Of a DNA stretch of 6,489 bases, positions 1 to 6,241 are shown in pieces. This stretch comes from JBCCSZ01 sp039199225 (lineage in GTDB: Bacteria > Bacteroidota > Bacteroidia > Chitinophagales > Saprospiraceae). A program made the position numbers and the translations under genes. Under the pieces are notes generated by a model. The model saw nothing but the letters and a program-made list of their open reading frames with translations. It was not told where the DNA came from and ran no database searches. The stretch covers positions 1-6,489 of the forward strand of contig JBCCSZ010000373.1 of the NCBI GenBank assembly GCA_039199225.1, written 5' to 3'. How positions within the stretch are numbered: position 1 is the first letter of the stretch; every line of letters begins with the position of its first letter.

Positions 1-251
1 ATAGGACGGGAAACCTCCTGAAGCTTCCTGCCGGATTCAAGGGAGAAATTCTCAGTGAAGGTCAAAGCTTTCATGCCATCGTCATAACAGGAGCAGCCGC
101 ATACCAGATGCCCCAAACCAAGGAAATCAAGTCTCTAGACCCTGGTAGCTATTTCACCTCCAATGGTAAGGCCAAGCATTCAGTGGAGACAAACAATAGT
201 TCGGAAACCATTATTTACATCCGTACCAACGGAAAATTCCACCTAAGGTGA
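1..251 (+). CDS. Cupin-domain protein, C-terminal part (DUF4437/ChrR-like), 5' end outside window
   Basis: Partial gene. The open frame runs from base 3 to the TGA at 249-251 and gives 82 C-terminal residues. They read as the second half of a cupin beta-barrel: a segment FHAIVITGAAAYQMP like the first cupin motif region, then LDPGSYFTSNGKAKHSV, which fits the second motif (proline-glycine turn, glycine, then a histidine that often ligates metal). The opening TGNLLKLPAGFKGEI and the ending IYIRTNGKF resemble the DUF4437 / ChrR-type cupins that I recall from Bacteroidota; this family call is from memory, not a search. Such proteins are small, cytosolic or secreted, and often of unknown substrate. 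The N-terminus, including any signal peptide, lies upstream, so location cannot be judged. It is followed without a gap by the next gene, suggesting co-transcription. Alternative: another RmlC-type cupin. Confidence 0.7.
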   Translation, partial: RTGNLLKLPAGFKGEILSEGQSFHAIVITGAAAYQMPQTKEIKSLDPGSYFTSNGKAKHSVETNNSSETIIYIRTNGKFHLR

Positions 252-274
252 AGGCGTTTCGAACGAATAAAAGA

Positions 275-790
275 ATGGACGATTTACTGGAAAGTTTGGA
301 ATACAACTACCAGGAAAAATCTGCTGCTCTTCCTAAAAAATTGATCCATCTACTCCACTGTCCATTCTTGGTTGGCAACGATCTGGTGCTATTGAAGTCC
401 GACGCACAATTCATTCCCGAAAAAGAATTGGCAACTGCCGTGGATAAATGTGCCTATGAAGACATAGAAAATCATTTCCACATCGATGACTACGTCGACG
501 ATGTGATAAATTACAACAGTCTGGCGTTTTTTGAGCTGGGCCTAGCATTCACAATGCAATTAGCTGACAGACTTCAAAGTGAATTTCCAAAGATCAGCTT
601 TCGAGTGCTGCTTTCATTCGGAGCAGTAGATTCCGACAAGCAACATCAATTTGGAAATTGTGTCACAAGGTTCTATACCATTAGAGCGGAAGCCGAAACT
701 GCTTTTAGGATACAAAATTTGGAGGTCTTCAAAAATGAGGCTATACTCACCATAGAGACCAACAATCAGGCGGAGACCACCACAGAATAA
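275..790 (+). CDS. Hypothetical cytosolic protein, about 171 aa
   Basis: I do not recognise the family. The frame is open from a GTG at 248, which overlaps the cupin stop codon as GTGA and would give 180 residues. I prefer the ATG at 275 because it is preceded by TAAAAGA, a typical Bacteroidota start context, while the GTG has no clear ribosome site. With the ATG start the product is acidic and soluble, with no signal peptide or membrane segment. Visible features are an N-terminal stretch LLHCPFLVGNDLVLL, an acidic middle DDYVDDVINYNSLAFFELG, and a C-terminal half with alternating hydrophobic residues (RVLLSFGAV, CVTRFYTIRAEAE, EAILTIET) that looks like a beta-sheet. Cys-13 or Cys-14 codons are absent, so it is not a lipoprotein. 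Position directly after the cupin gene and 45 bases before the next gene suggests an operon; function is not inferred. Confidence 0.7.
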   Translation: MDDLLESLEYNYQEKSAALPKKLIHLLHCPFLVGNDLVLLKSDAQFIPEKELATAVDKCAYEDIENHFHIDDYVDDVINYNSLAFFELGLAFTMQLADRLQSEFPKISFRVLLSFGAVDSDKQHQFGNCVTRFYTIRAEAETAFRIQNLEVFKNEAILTIETNNQAETTTE

Positions 791-835
791 ACCAAGCCAT
801 TCTTCCCCATTACAAAAAATATCAAAAGCAAAATA

Positions 836-1141
836 ATGCCCCAACAACGCTGCCTACTAAGCCTTTTAGCCTTGTTCAACTGTACGACAAATCACGATAC
901 CAAGGCCGATCTCACACCACTGATTGGCAAGTGGAAAGTCAATGAGCCAAAGAACGAATTCATCATCCACAATTCAAAAGACTCTCTTTGGGAGATGTAT
1001 TCTTATGAAATGCCTGGCGAAATTCAATTGAACATACACCAACATGAAGAAGGAAAAATACAGCAAAGGCCATGCGAAAAAGGCAGTATTCATTTGAAAA
1101 AATCAATGCAAAAGAGACAACGATCGAGGACAGCAAAATAA
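836..1141 (+). CDS. Small putative lipoprotein, lipocalin-like, probably frameshifted
   Basis: As read, 101 residues. The N-terminus has a short hydrophobic stretch (LLSLLALFNC, residues 7-16), which could be a weak lipoprotein signal with Cys-16 as the acylated residue; Asn at -1 is unusual for a lipobox. The mature part contains LIGKWKVNEPKNEF (residues 29-42), a beginning often seen in small lipocalin-like Bacteroidota proteins, then a beta-rich stretch to about residue 77. From residue 78 the sequence changes to a basic tail (KKSMQKRQRSRTAK) with no protein-like pattern. In the next frame, from about base 1068, the reading AMRKRQYSFEKINAKE and on to IEDSKITLADC looks more like a natural continuation, so one base may be missing in CAAAGG at 1064-1069. 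It ends 33 bases before the propeller lipoprotein. The lipocalin link is a weak resemblance only. Confidence 0.5.
   Translation: MPQQRCLLSLLALFNCTTNHDTKADLTPLIGKWKVNEPKNEFIIHNSKDSLWEMYSYEMPGEIQLNIHQHEEGKIQQRPCEKGSIHLKKSMQKRQRSRTAK
1064..1069 (+). other. Probable single-base deletion (frameshift site)
   Basis: Adding one A to the run in CAAAGG would join the 836 frame to the frame that continues past 1141 and read Gln-Gln-Lys-Ala-Met-Arg. The restored frame would stop at 1282-1284, overlapping the start of the next gene by about 110 bases. That long overlap argues that either the gene is decayed or the shift lies elsewhere. A sequencing error in the A-run is equally possible. Confidence 0.3.
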
Positions 1142-1174
1142 CATTGGCAGATTGCTCAAGTAAGACCAAGGAAA

Positions 1175-2299
1175 ATGATGAACCTTTTTATTCACCCTCT
1201 AATGACTATTTTGGCCGCAGTGGCACTGCTTGTGACTGCTTGCAATGGCCAAGTAAATACAAACTCGCCGAGAGATACAAGTAGGACCTCTAAACCAAGT
1301 CCGGAGGTGATCGGAACACCACCCCCTTTAATGCCTCAGCACAATCCTTACAACGACTCCAATCTGGTGAGTCAATACATCAGAAGCATTTTTCAGGATT
1401 CCAGGGGGCATCTCTGGTTTGGTCCAGCCGGACAAAGCGTAGCCCGATACGACGGAAAGACGTTGGAGTACTACAGCAAGGCAGCATTTTTTCGCGCCAA
1501 TGAGCATGTAAATCAGAATGATGGAAACAGTGTTCATGCTATGGCAGAAGATAAAAATGGCAACATATGGTTTGGGACCCACTACGGGGTGATCAAATAC
1601 GATGGGAAGACCTTTAGAAGCTTTACGGAAAAAGATGGACTGGGCAATATCAAAATTGGTCGCAAAAGTATTCTTGTGGATCAATCTGGCCAGATGTGGG
1701 TGGGGACCCAAGAAGGTGTCTACCAATATCATCCAACTGTTAGCGGCTCAAGCGATCAATACTTTTCGCTGTTTGAAAGGCTCCCTTTGATAAATGTGAA
1801 AGACATCATGGAAGATGAAGCGGGCAACATTTGGTTTGCTTCGCAAGACAGAGGCGTTTTCCGTTATGATGGACAAGCGGTTGAAAATATCACAGCAAAG
1901 AAAGGCTTGGGAGACAATGTAGCAGGTGGTCTGTTTCAAGATCAAAAGGGAAATATTTGGTTTACGATGGAGGGAGGTATTTGCCGATACGATGGAAAAA
2001 GCTTTACAGAGTTTACGGTAGAAGATGGATTGGGTGGAGGTGAGGTCTGGGGGATTTGTGGAACAAACTCGGGCATCATTTGGATTACCGCCAGGGGTAG
2101 TACGACGAGATTTGATACGTCTGTACCCCTTTCCAGCCCAGAGGCATTCACTGTCTTTAGGGTAGAAGACGGCCTCAATTGCTGCGTACAAAGTATGTAT
2201 CAAGACCAATCGGGAACCATGTGGTGGGGAACTGGCCAAGGGATTTATCGATTTGATGGCCAGGGCTTTTACCAAGTCAAACGAGGGGGTCCTTGGTAG
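1175..2299 (+). CDS. Lipoprotein with seven-bladed Reg_prop (two-component regulator propeller) beta-propeller
   Basis: The 374-residue product starts with a lipoprotein signal peptide: a hydrophobic core MTILAAVALLVTAC with lipobox LVTAC and Cys-23 as the acylation site, then a Ser/Thr/Pro-rich linker to about residue 60. Seven repeats of the Reg_prop type follow, each with a D-x-x-G-x-hydrophobic-W core; the Trp residues fall at 81, 132, 175, 220, 262, 303 and 350, spaced 41-51 apart. Most blades continue with a YDGK/RFDG-like strand and an EDGL turn. Seven blades make one closed propeller. In hybrid two-component systems, pairs of such propellers form periplasmic sensors fused to Y_Y_Y, kinase or DNA-binding domains; here the protein ends just after blade seven, so it is a membrane-anchored stand-alone propeller, probably a binding or scaffold protein. 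The start is ATGATG at 1175/1178, with AAGGA at 1168-1172 just upstream. Blade six is least canonical (TNSGIIWITA). Ligand unknown. Confidence 0.9.
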   Translation: MMNLFIHPLMTILAAVALLVTACNGQVNTNSPRDTSRTSKPSPEVIGTPPPLMPQHNPYNDSNLVSQYIRSIFQDSRGHLWFGPAGQSVARYDGKTLEYYSKAAFFRANEHVNQNDGNSVHAMAEDKNGNIWFGTHYGVIKYDGKTFRSFTEKDGLGNIKIGRKSILVDQSGQMWVGTQEGVYQYHPTVSGSSDQYFSLFERLPLINVKDIMEDEAGNIWFASQDRGVFRYDGQAVENITAKKGLGDNVAGGLFQDQKGNIWFTMEGGICRYDGKSFTEFTVEDGLGGGEVWGICGTNSGIIWITARGSTTRFDTSVPLSSPEAFTVFRVEDGLNCCVQSMYQDQSGTMWWGTGQGIYRFDGQGFYQVKRGGPW

Positions 2300-2353
2300 T
2301 GTAGGGCAATGATCAACCAGGCGACAGTTGGATCAATAGACAAAACAGCTAAT

Positions 2354-2384
2354 CAAGTTTTAAAACTTTTTATTTTAAAATTTG
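2354..2384 (+). terminator. AT-rich hairpin 55 bases after the propeller gene, possible weak terminator
   Basis: CAAGTTTTAAAA and TTTTAAAATTTG form a 12-bp stem with one G-T wobble and a 7-base loop CTTTTTA. It is the first dyad after the propeller gene stop. The stem is almost entirely A-T, and no unbroken T-run follows (AACACAAAAATT), so it is a poor intrinsic terminator by the usual rule. It could instead be an AT-rich regulatory dyad. Confidence 0.3.
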
Positions 2385-2432
2385 AACACAAAAATTATTT
2401 TATTTATCTTTATGCCGATCGTTCTGATCGTG

Positions 2433-2442
2433 AGTGCGCACT
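2433..2442. repeat. Perfect 10-bp palindrome AGTGCGCACT
   Basis: AGTGCGCACT equals its own reverse complement. It lies 16 bases before a second small dyad (2458-2473). It could be a dimeric protein-binding site, but one perfect 10-mer palindrome can also occur by chance. Confidence 0.3.
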
Positions 2443-2457
2443 ATCCCTTTTGATTAT

Positions 2458-2473
2458 AGTAGCAAGGGCTACT
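2458..2473. repeat. Small stem-loop, 6-bp stem
   Basis: AGTAGC and GCTACT pair perfectly around the 4-base loop AAGG. It is short but compact and lies within the dyad-rich gene-free region. No T-tract follows, so it is not called a terminator. Confidence 0.3.
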
Positions 2474-2515
2474 CCTATGGTTGGCTGGCTTCGGGTATTG
2501 TGGTACCTGGAGGAG

Positions 2516-2558
2516 GAGGGCGGGACATTTTATTTCATAAATTATTTATCCCACCCTC
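2516..2558. repeat. Imperfect inverted repeat, 10-bp arms, AT-rich spacer
   Basis: GAGGGCGGGA (2516-2525) and TCCCACCCTC (2549-2558) are inverted copies with a single mismatch, which would be a G-T wobble in RNA transcribed from the minus strand. The 23-base spacer is nearly all A/T, in sharp contrast to the G/C-rich arms. Such a structure could be an RNA hairpin, the ends of a small decayed element, or an operator; no coding content supports a transposon. Confidence 0.4.
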
Positions 2559-2589
2559 TATTATATTCTAAACTAAAATGGCTCATTTT

Positions 2590-2615
2590 GGCCGCTGTCG
2601 CTTCTCGGCAGGGCC
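2590..2615. repeat. Strong GC-rich hairpin, 10 paired bases, 5-base loop
   Basis: GGCC-(G)-CTGTCG pairs with CGGCAG-GGCC around the loop CTTCT, with one bulged G and one T-G wobble. It is the strongest hairpin by eye in the gene-free region. On the + strand it is followed by TCCTTCCTATTTT, a pyrimidine-rich but broken T-tract. Read on the minus strand it lies about 40 bases beyond the stop of the small candidate ORF at 2655-2774, but is followed by AAAATG rather than a T-run. Terminator function on either strand is possible but unproven. Confidence 0.45.
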
Positions 2616-2654
2616 TCCTTCCTATTTTCCCATCAGCCAACTGTCTTACCCTTC

Positions 2655-2774
2655 TCAGCCACTCATTGAAATATCCTCACCTGCAAGTACTTTCCAAAAA
2701 CTTTTACCTCTTCCTCCTAAACAACTCATAATCAACCCCTTAAACAAAGACTGCTCCTTTGCCTCGACGTCCAT
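2655..2774 (-). CDS. Speculative small ORF, 39 aa
   Basis: An ATG (complement of 2772-2774) opens 39 codons to a TGA (complement of 2655-2657). On the minus strand AGGA sits five bases before the ATG, one of the better Shine-Dalgarno matches in the window. The peptide starts MDVEAKEQSLFKGLIM and contains a glycine-rich CLGGRGKSFWKVL; it has mixed charged and hydrophobic residues and no signal peptide. A TACATTTG box lies about 60 bases upstream and a GC-rich hairpin about 40 bases downstream, which would make a compact gene. I do not recognise it. The purine-rich strand bias of this region alone could create such an open frame, so confidence is low. Confidence 0.18.
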   Translation of the reverse strand: MDVEAKEQSLFKGLIMSCLGGRGKSFWKVLAGEDISMSG

Positions 2775-2794
2775 TTATTCCTAAAAACAGACTT

Positions 2795-2866
2795 TACGAA
2801 AATAAAATAGTACGAATACCGAACAAATAAAAAGCTCAAATGTATTTACTACGAAAATCGTACTAT
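2795..2866. promoter_or_regulatory. Cluster of TACGA motifs with a 9-bp inverted repeat, operator-like
   Basis: TACGAA occurs at 2795-2800, 2811-2816 and 2850-2855, and the reverse TCGTA at 2858-2862. ATAGTACGA (2807-2815) and TCGTACTAT (2858-2866) are a perfect 9-bp inverted repeat; TACGA-AAA-TCGTA (2850-2862) is a second, local one. A further TCGTAC lies at 2941-2946, just inside the annotated exporter start. Repeated half-sites in both orientations upstream of an efflux-type gene are typical of operators for dimeric repressors such as TetR or MarR family members, but no regulator gene is in the window. The binding protein is unknown. Confidence 0.4.
2837..2844 (-). promoter_or_regulatory. 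TACATTTG, match to Bacteroidota -7 box, minus strand
   Basis: Read on the minus strand the bases are TACATTTG, an exact match to the TAnnTTTG -7 element of the primary sigma factor of Bacteroidota. No clear TTTG or TTG is found at the expected -33 distance upstream, which weakens the call. It would direct transcription toward the small minus-strand ORF. An eight-base motif with two free positions can occur by chance. Confidence 0.22.
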
Positions 2867-2911
2867 CTGAAAGCAGAACAAGCTTAGCGGCTAAAATTAT
2901 CCAAACAAGAG

Positions 2912-2949
2912 GCTGTTCGATAAGGGAATGACCAGACAAGTCGTACAGC
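2912..2949. repeat. Inverted repeat spanning the upstream ATG of the exporter gene
   Basis: GCTGTTCGA (2912-2920) and TCGTACAGC (2941-2949) are inverted copies with one mismatch around a 20-base spacer that contains AAGGGA and the ATG at 2928. In mRNA this could hide that start codon; as DNA it could be an operator half-site pair, since TCGTAC also occurs in the upstream cluster. It favours, without proving, the downstream start at 2994. Confidence 0.3.
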
Positions 2950-5366
2950 GGTTTTTTAGCCTTTCTACTTTAAAAATCAAAATTACTGACCTTATGCAAC
3001 ATCTACCACAAGCTGACCAGACACCCTCTTCTTTTACTGTCAAATGGGGAGAGTGGATTCTCAAACGGCGATGGCTGGTTCTTTTAGGCACCATCACACT
3101 AGGACTCGCCATCGGAATGGGTGGCCAATTTTTGGGATTCAATACCGACTATCGAGCGTTCTTTGGGGCAGACAATCCACAACTACAAGCTTTCACTGCT
3201 CTACAGGAAAAGTATTCAAAAGATGATAATGTATTCATTGTCATCAGTCCTGAAGATGGCGACGTTTTTACACCCCAAACCTTGGCAGCCATTGAAAAAT
3301 TGACACAAGAAGCCTGGCAGACCCCCTACTCTACCCGTGTAGATGCCATCACCAATTTTCAACATACCAAGGCCGAAGGAGACGACCTATTTGTGGAAGA
3401 CCTCGTAGAGGGATCGCTCGAAAAGAGTCCGACAGAACTTGCCGCGATTAAGGAAATAGCCATCAACGAACCCTTGCTGGTCAATCGACTGGTCAACAAG
3501 GATGGCTCAATTACCGCTGTCAATATTACGGTCCGAGTACCTGGCGAGAAGCTGACGGAAAACGATGAAATAACCTCCTTCGTCAGAAATATGGTCCAGA
3601 CTTTTGAGACCGAAAATCCGGAGCTGAAAACTTATGCCTCTGGTATGGTGATGCTCAACAATGCCTTTCAGGAGACTTCGCAAGGAGATATGGCTACCCT
3701 CATCCCAATCATGTTTCTGGTGATCATCATTGCCATCTGGTTGGCCACACGCAGCGTCGGCGCTACTTTAACCACTCTGCTGGTGATCATTTTATCCATT
3801 ATGACGGCCATGGGTTTTGCTGGATGGATGGGCATCAAACTGACGCCGCCTTCGGCGGCTGCCCCCACCATCATCATGACCCTCGCCATCGCCGATAGCA
3901 TCCACATATTGATCTCCATGATCCAAAATATGCAAAAAGGCATGGCCAAACGCGCCGCCATCCTCGAAAGCCTCCGGTTGAATTACATGCCCGTTTTCAT
4001 TACCAGCATCACCACTGTCATCGGCTTTCTGACTATGAATTTCAGTGATACACCTCCGTTTCACGACCTGGGCAATATCACTGCTGTGGGGATGTTGGGG
4101 GCATTTCTTTTCTCCGTGACGACCCTGCCTGCCCTGATGTCCATCCTCCCCATCCGCGTCAAGGCAAGCACGAGCGCAGAGGGGGTATCCAACGTATGGA
4201 TCGACCGCATGGCCGATTTTGTCATTCGCAACAATCGACCACTACTCTGGGGATCAACCTTTGCCATCATAGGCATCTCCCTGCTGTCACTTCGCAACGA
4301 ACTCAACGACGAATTTGTCAATTACTTCAGCAAGAATGTGGCGTTCCGAACGGATACAGATTTCATCAGCGACAACCTCACAGGAATTTACAATCTGGAA
4401 TTTTCGCTGGGTGCTGGCGAAAGTGGCGGCATCAACAATCCGGAATATCTCCAAAAATTGGATGAGTTTGAAAACTGGCTGTACGAACAACCGGAGGTAG
4501 TTCACGTCAATACGTTTTCTGAAATTACTCGCCGTATCAATAAATCCATGCATGGCGATGATCCAAACTACTACACCATTCCCAACAACCGGGAGGAGGC
4601 CGCACAGTATTTATTGCTCTACGAAATGAGCCTGCCTTTTGGTCTGGACCTCAACAACCAGGTCAATGTCGATAAGTCGGAGACACGCTTTACCATTACG
4701 ACGACCAACCTATCCAGCAATAATATGATTGCCTTTTCAGAAAAAGCCGAAGGTTGGCTCAAAGGCAATGCCCCCGAGCATATGTTCACCCACGGCACCA
4801 GCAGTGCCAGCATGTTTTCACATCTCAGTCGCCGTCAAATCAACAGCATGATGTCGGGGACGGCCTTTGCCATCGTTTTGATTTCCATCATTCTAATTCT
4901 GGCTCTAGGAAGTTTTAAATATGGCCTCCTCAGCCTCATCCCCAACTTGACACCTGTGACGGTCGGTTTTGGTATTTGGGCGGTAAGCTCCGGTATGATC
5001 AACTCCGGTATTGCCATCGTATTTGGGATGACACTGGGTATCATAGTCGATGACACTGTTCACTTTATTTCGAAATACTTACGCGCCAGGAGAGAGCAAA
5101 ACAAGTCGCCGGAGGAAGCTGTCCGCTATGCGTTCCAGACGGTTGGAAAGGCATTGATCGCAACTTCATTGGTTTTGACGGCTGGCTTTATGGTATTGGC
5201 GCAGTCCGACTTTGGGATGAACTCGGGAATGGCGCTGGTGTCTACCATCATCATTATCGTGGCGCTGGTGATCGACTTTTTGCTACTGCCTGGTCTGCTG
5301 ATTGCTGTGGGCAGCCGCAAAACGACCATACAAAAGGAGGCTACACCAGAGCTGGTAAAAGCCTAA
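2928..5366 (+). CDS. RND superfamily exporter, MMPL/patched type (COG1033-like)
   Basis: The 812-residue inner-membrane protein has the full duplicated RND layout. TM1 is at about 49-66, followed by a periplasmic loop to about 253 that opens with the familiar GFNTDYRAFFG. TM2-TM6 lie at about 256-408, TM7 at about 437-455, a second periplasmic loop at about 456-640, and TM8-TM12 at about 641-796. Proton-relay candidates sit in equivalent helices: Asp-323 in IADSIHI (TM4) and Asp-708/709 in VDDTVHF (TM10); both halves share D-(S/T)-(I/V)-H. The length and single-chain architecture fit the MMPL-like exporters of lipids and hydrophobic compounds rather than AcrB-type pumps, which have about 1,040 residues and an adaptor gene. 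The start is uncertain: the ATG at 2994 (residue 23) leaves a normal short cytosolic N-terminus, and the extra 22 residues look unstructured. The LolA-like gene follows after 69 bases, suggesting one operon and a shared substrate, not identifiable here. Confidence 0.92.
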   Translation: MTRQVVQRFFSLSTLKIKITDLMQHLPQADQTPSSFTVKWGEWILKRRWLVLLGTITLGLAIGMGGQFLGFNTDYRAFFGADNPQLQAFTALQEKYSKDDNVFIVISPEDGDVFTPQTLAAIEKLTQEAWQTPYSTRVDAITNFQHTKAEGDDLFVEDLVEGSLEKSPTELAAIKEIAINEPLLVNRLVNKDGSITAVNITVRVPGEKLTENDEITSFVRNMVQTFETENPELKTYASGMVMLNNAFQETSQGDMATLIPIMFLVIIIAIWLATRSVGATLTTLLVIILSIMTAMGFAGWMGIKLTPPSAAAPTIIMTLAIADSIHILISMIQNMQKGMAKRAAILESLRLNYMPVFITSITTVIGFLTMNFSDTPPFHDLGNITAVGMLGAFLFSVTTLPALMSILPIRVKASTSAEGVSNVWIDRMADFVIRNNRPLLWGSTFAIIGISLLSLRNELNDEFVNYFSKNVAFRTDTDFISDNLTGIYNLEFSLGAGESGGINNPEYLQKLDEFENWLYEQPEVVHVNTFSEITRRINKSMHGDDPNYYTIPNNREEAAQYLLLYEMSLPFGLDLNNQVNVDKSETRFTITTTNLSSNNMIAFSEKAEGWLKGNAPEHMFTHGTSSASMFSHLSRRQINSMMSGTAFAIVLISIILILALGSFKYGLLSLIPNLTPVTVGFGIWAVSSGMINSGIAIVFGMTLGIIVDDTVHFISKYLRARREQNKSPEEAVRYAFQTVGKALIATSLVLTAGFMVLAQSDFGMNSGMALVSTIIIIVALVIDFLLLPGLLIAVGSRKTTIQKEATPELVKA

Positions 5367-5435
5367 TCTAATAAAACGCCCTGAAGAATTCATATGGCAC
5401 TAAATCACTTTTATAAAAACTAAAATCATTATAAA

Positions 5436-6230
5436 ATGAAAGTCTTAAGAATCATTCTTCCAATCTTTTTTCTCACATTTTTAATGGCCAACTCGATGGA
5501 GGCACAGTCTCCGGAACAAAAGGGATTGGCCGTAGCACAAGCTGCAGATCAGGCAGATGTTGGTTTTGAAAGTTCAACGTCCAACCTCAAAATGATCCTT
5601 CGGAACAAGAATGGCCAGGTGAGCGAACGTTTGCTCAGCAACCGAACGCTGGAAATGGCCGACGATGGGGATAAGTCGCTCATTGTCTTTCAGAGCCCCC
5701 GGGATGTAAAGGGTACTGCGACCTTGACCTACACACACCGACAAGGATCGGACGATCAGTGGTTGTACTTGCCAGCCATTGCGCGGGTCAAGCGCATTTC
5801 GTCTAATAACAAATCCGGTCCTTTCATGGGCAGCGAGTTTGCTTACGAAGACCTTTCTTCTCAGGAAGTCGACAAGTATACTTACAAGTACCTGCGCGCT
5901 GAAAAAACAAATGGTGCTCACATTGAAGTCGTTGAACGATTCCCGGTCGATAAAAAATCTGGCTACACTCGCCAAATCGCTTGGTACAATAAGGATAAGG
6001 GCTATCGCCTGGAAAAAATAGAATTCTACGATCGCAAAAATGCTTTGCTGAAAACGTTGACCTATCACGATTACGATCAGTATGCTGGTCAGTATTGGCG
6101 CTCTGGAAAAATGGTGATGACCAACCATCAAAGTGGTAAAGTGACAGAACTTTTATTCGAAAATTACGCTTTCAAAACTGGCTTAAAGGAAAGTGACTTC
6201 ACTCAGAATGGCTTAAAACGAGCCAAATAA
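5436..6230 (+). CDS. Secreted LolA-like outer-membrane lipoprotein-sorting protein (PF17131 type)
   Basis: The 264-residue product carries a Sec signal peptide: Lys-2 and Arg-5, a hydrophobic core from about 6 to 18, and likely cleavage after Ala-23 (MEA-Q); there is no lipobox, so the mature protein should be soluble in the periplasm. The mature part matches my memory of the PF17131/COG2834 signature: QWLYLPAIARVKRISS (108-123) followed by GPFMGSEFAYEDL (128-140), then beta-strand-rich sequence ending FTQNGLKRAK. LolA-fold proteins are open beta-barrels that shield acyl chains; this subgroup is commonly encoded beside MMPL/RND exporters, as here, and probably accepts or presents the exporter's hydrophobic cargo instead of serving general lipoprotein sorting. 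The ATG at 5436 is preceded by TTATAAA, a typical A-rich start context. Length is normal for the subgroup. The exporter is 69 bases upstream with no terminator between, so co-transcription is likely. Confidence 0.9.
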   Translation: MKVLRIILPIFFLTFLMANSMEAQSPEQKGLAVAQAADQADVGFESSTSNLKMILRNKNGQVSERLLSNRTLEMADDGDKSLIVFQSPRDVKGTATLTYTHRQGSDDQWLYLPAIARVKRISSNNKSGPFMGSEFAYEDLSSQEVDKYTYKYLRAEKTNGAHIEVVERFPVDKKSGYTRQIAWYNKDKGYRLEKIEFYDRKNALLKTLTYHDYDQYAGQYWRSGKMVMTNHQSGKVTELLFENYAFKTGLKESDFTQNGLKRAK

Positions 6231-6241
6231 AAAACCCTTTA

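Larger units (their letters stand above)
2300..2927. other. Long intergenic region rich in dyad symmetry, no convincing + strand gene
   Basis: About 630 bases between the propeller lipoprotein and the exporter gene. The first 110 and last 150 bases are AT-rich; roughly 2600-2780 is strongly pyrimidine-rich on the + strand. Open frames on the + strand here have composition driven by T/C bias and no credible domain or start context. The region holds several separate stem-loops, a cluster of TACGA motifs and one small minus-strand ORF, listed individually. It may hold the exporter promoter, a structured RNA, or remains of a mobile element; the sequence alone does not decide. Confidence 0.6.

Noticed and set aside
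1072..1284. 70-codon open frame overlapping the small lipoprotein and the start of the propeller gene
   Set aside because: Not an independent gene: its first part looks like the displaced continuation of the 836 gene and its second part is an out-of-frame reading of the propeller lipoprotein signal peptide.
2309..2731. Open frame of 140 codons on the + strand after the propeller gene
   Set aside because: The composition is set by T/C-rich DNA, there is no domain, signal peptide or start context, and several hairpins lie inside it. It is most likely a chance open frame.
2601..2780. Pyrimidine-rich strand suggesting a triplex or special structure
   Set aside because: The tract is interrupted many times by A and G and has no mirror symmetry; strand bias alone is not enough.
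2905..2927. GAGGCTGTTCGATAAGGG-like sequence resembling the ends of some insertion sequences
   Set aside because: There is no matching inverted terminal repeat at the other side of the gene-free stretch, no target duplication that I can see and no transposase remnant.
5367..5435. Gap between exporter and LolA-like gene checked for terminator or promoter
   Set aside because: No stem-loop with a T-tract and no TTTG/TAnnTTTG pair was found; it is treated as an intra-operon spacer.
5574..6131. 185-codon minus-strand open frame inside the LolA-like gene
   Set aside because: Antisense to a well-supported gene with a strong family signature; no start context or recognisable domain. The minus-strand frames inside the propeller and exporter genes are rejected for the same reason.
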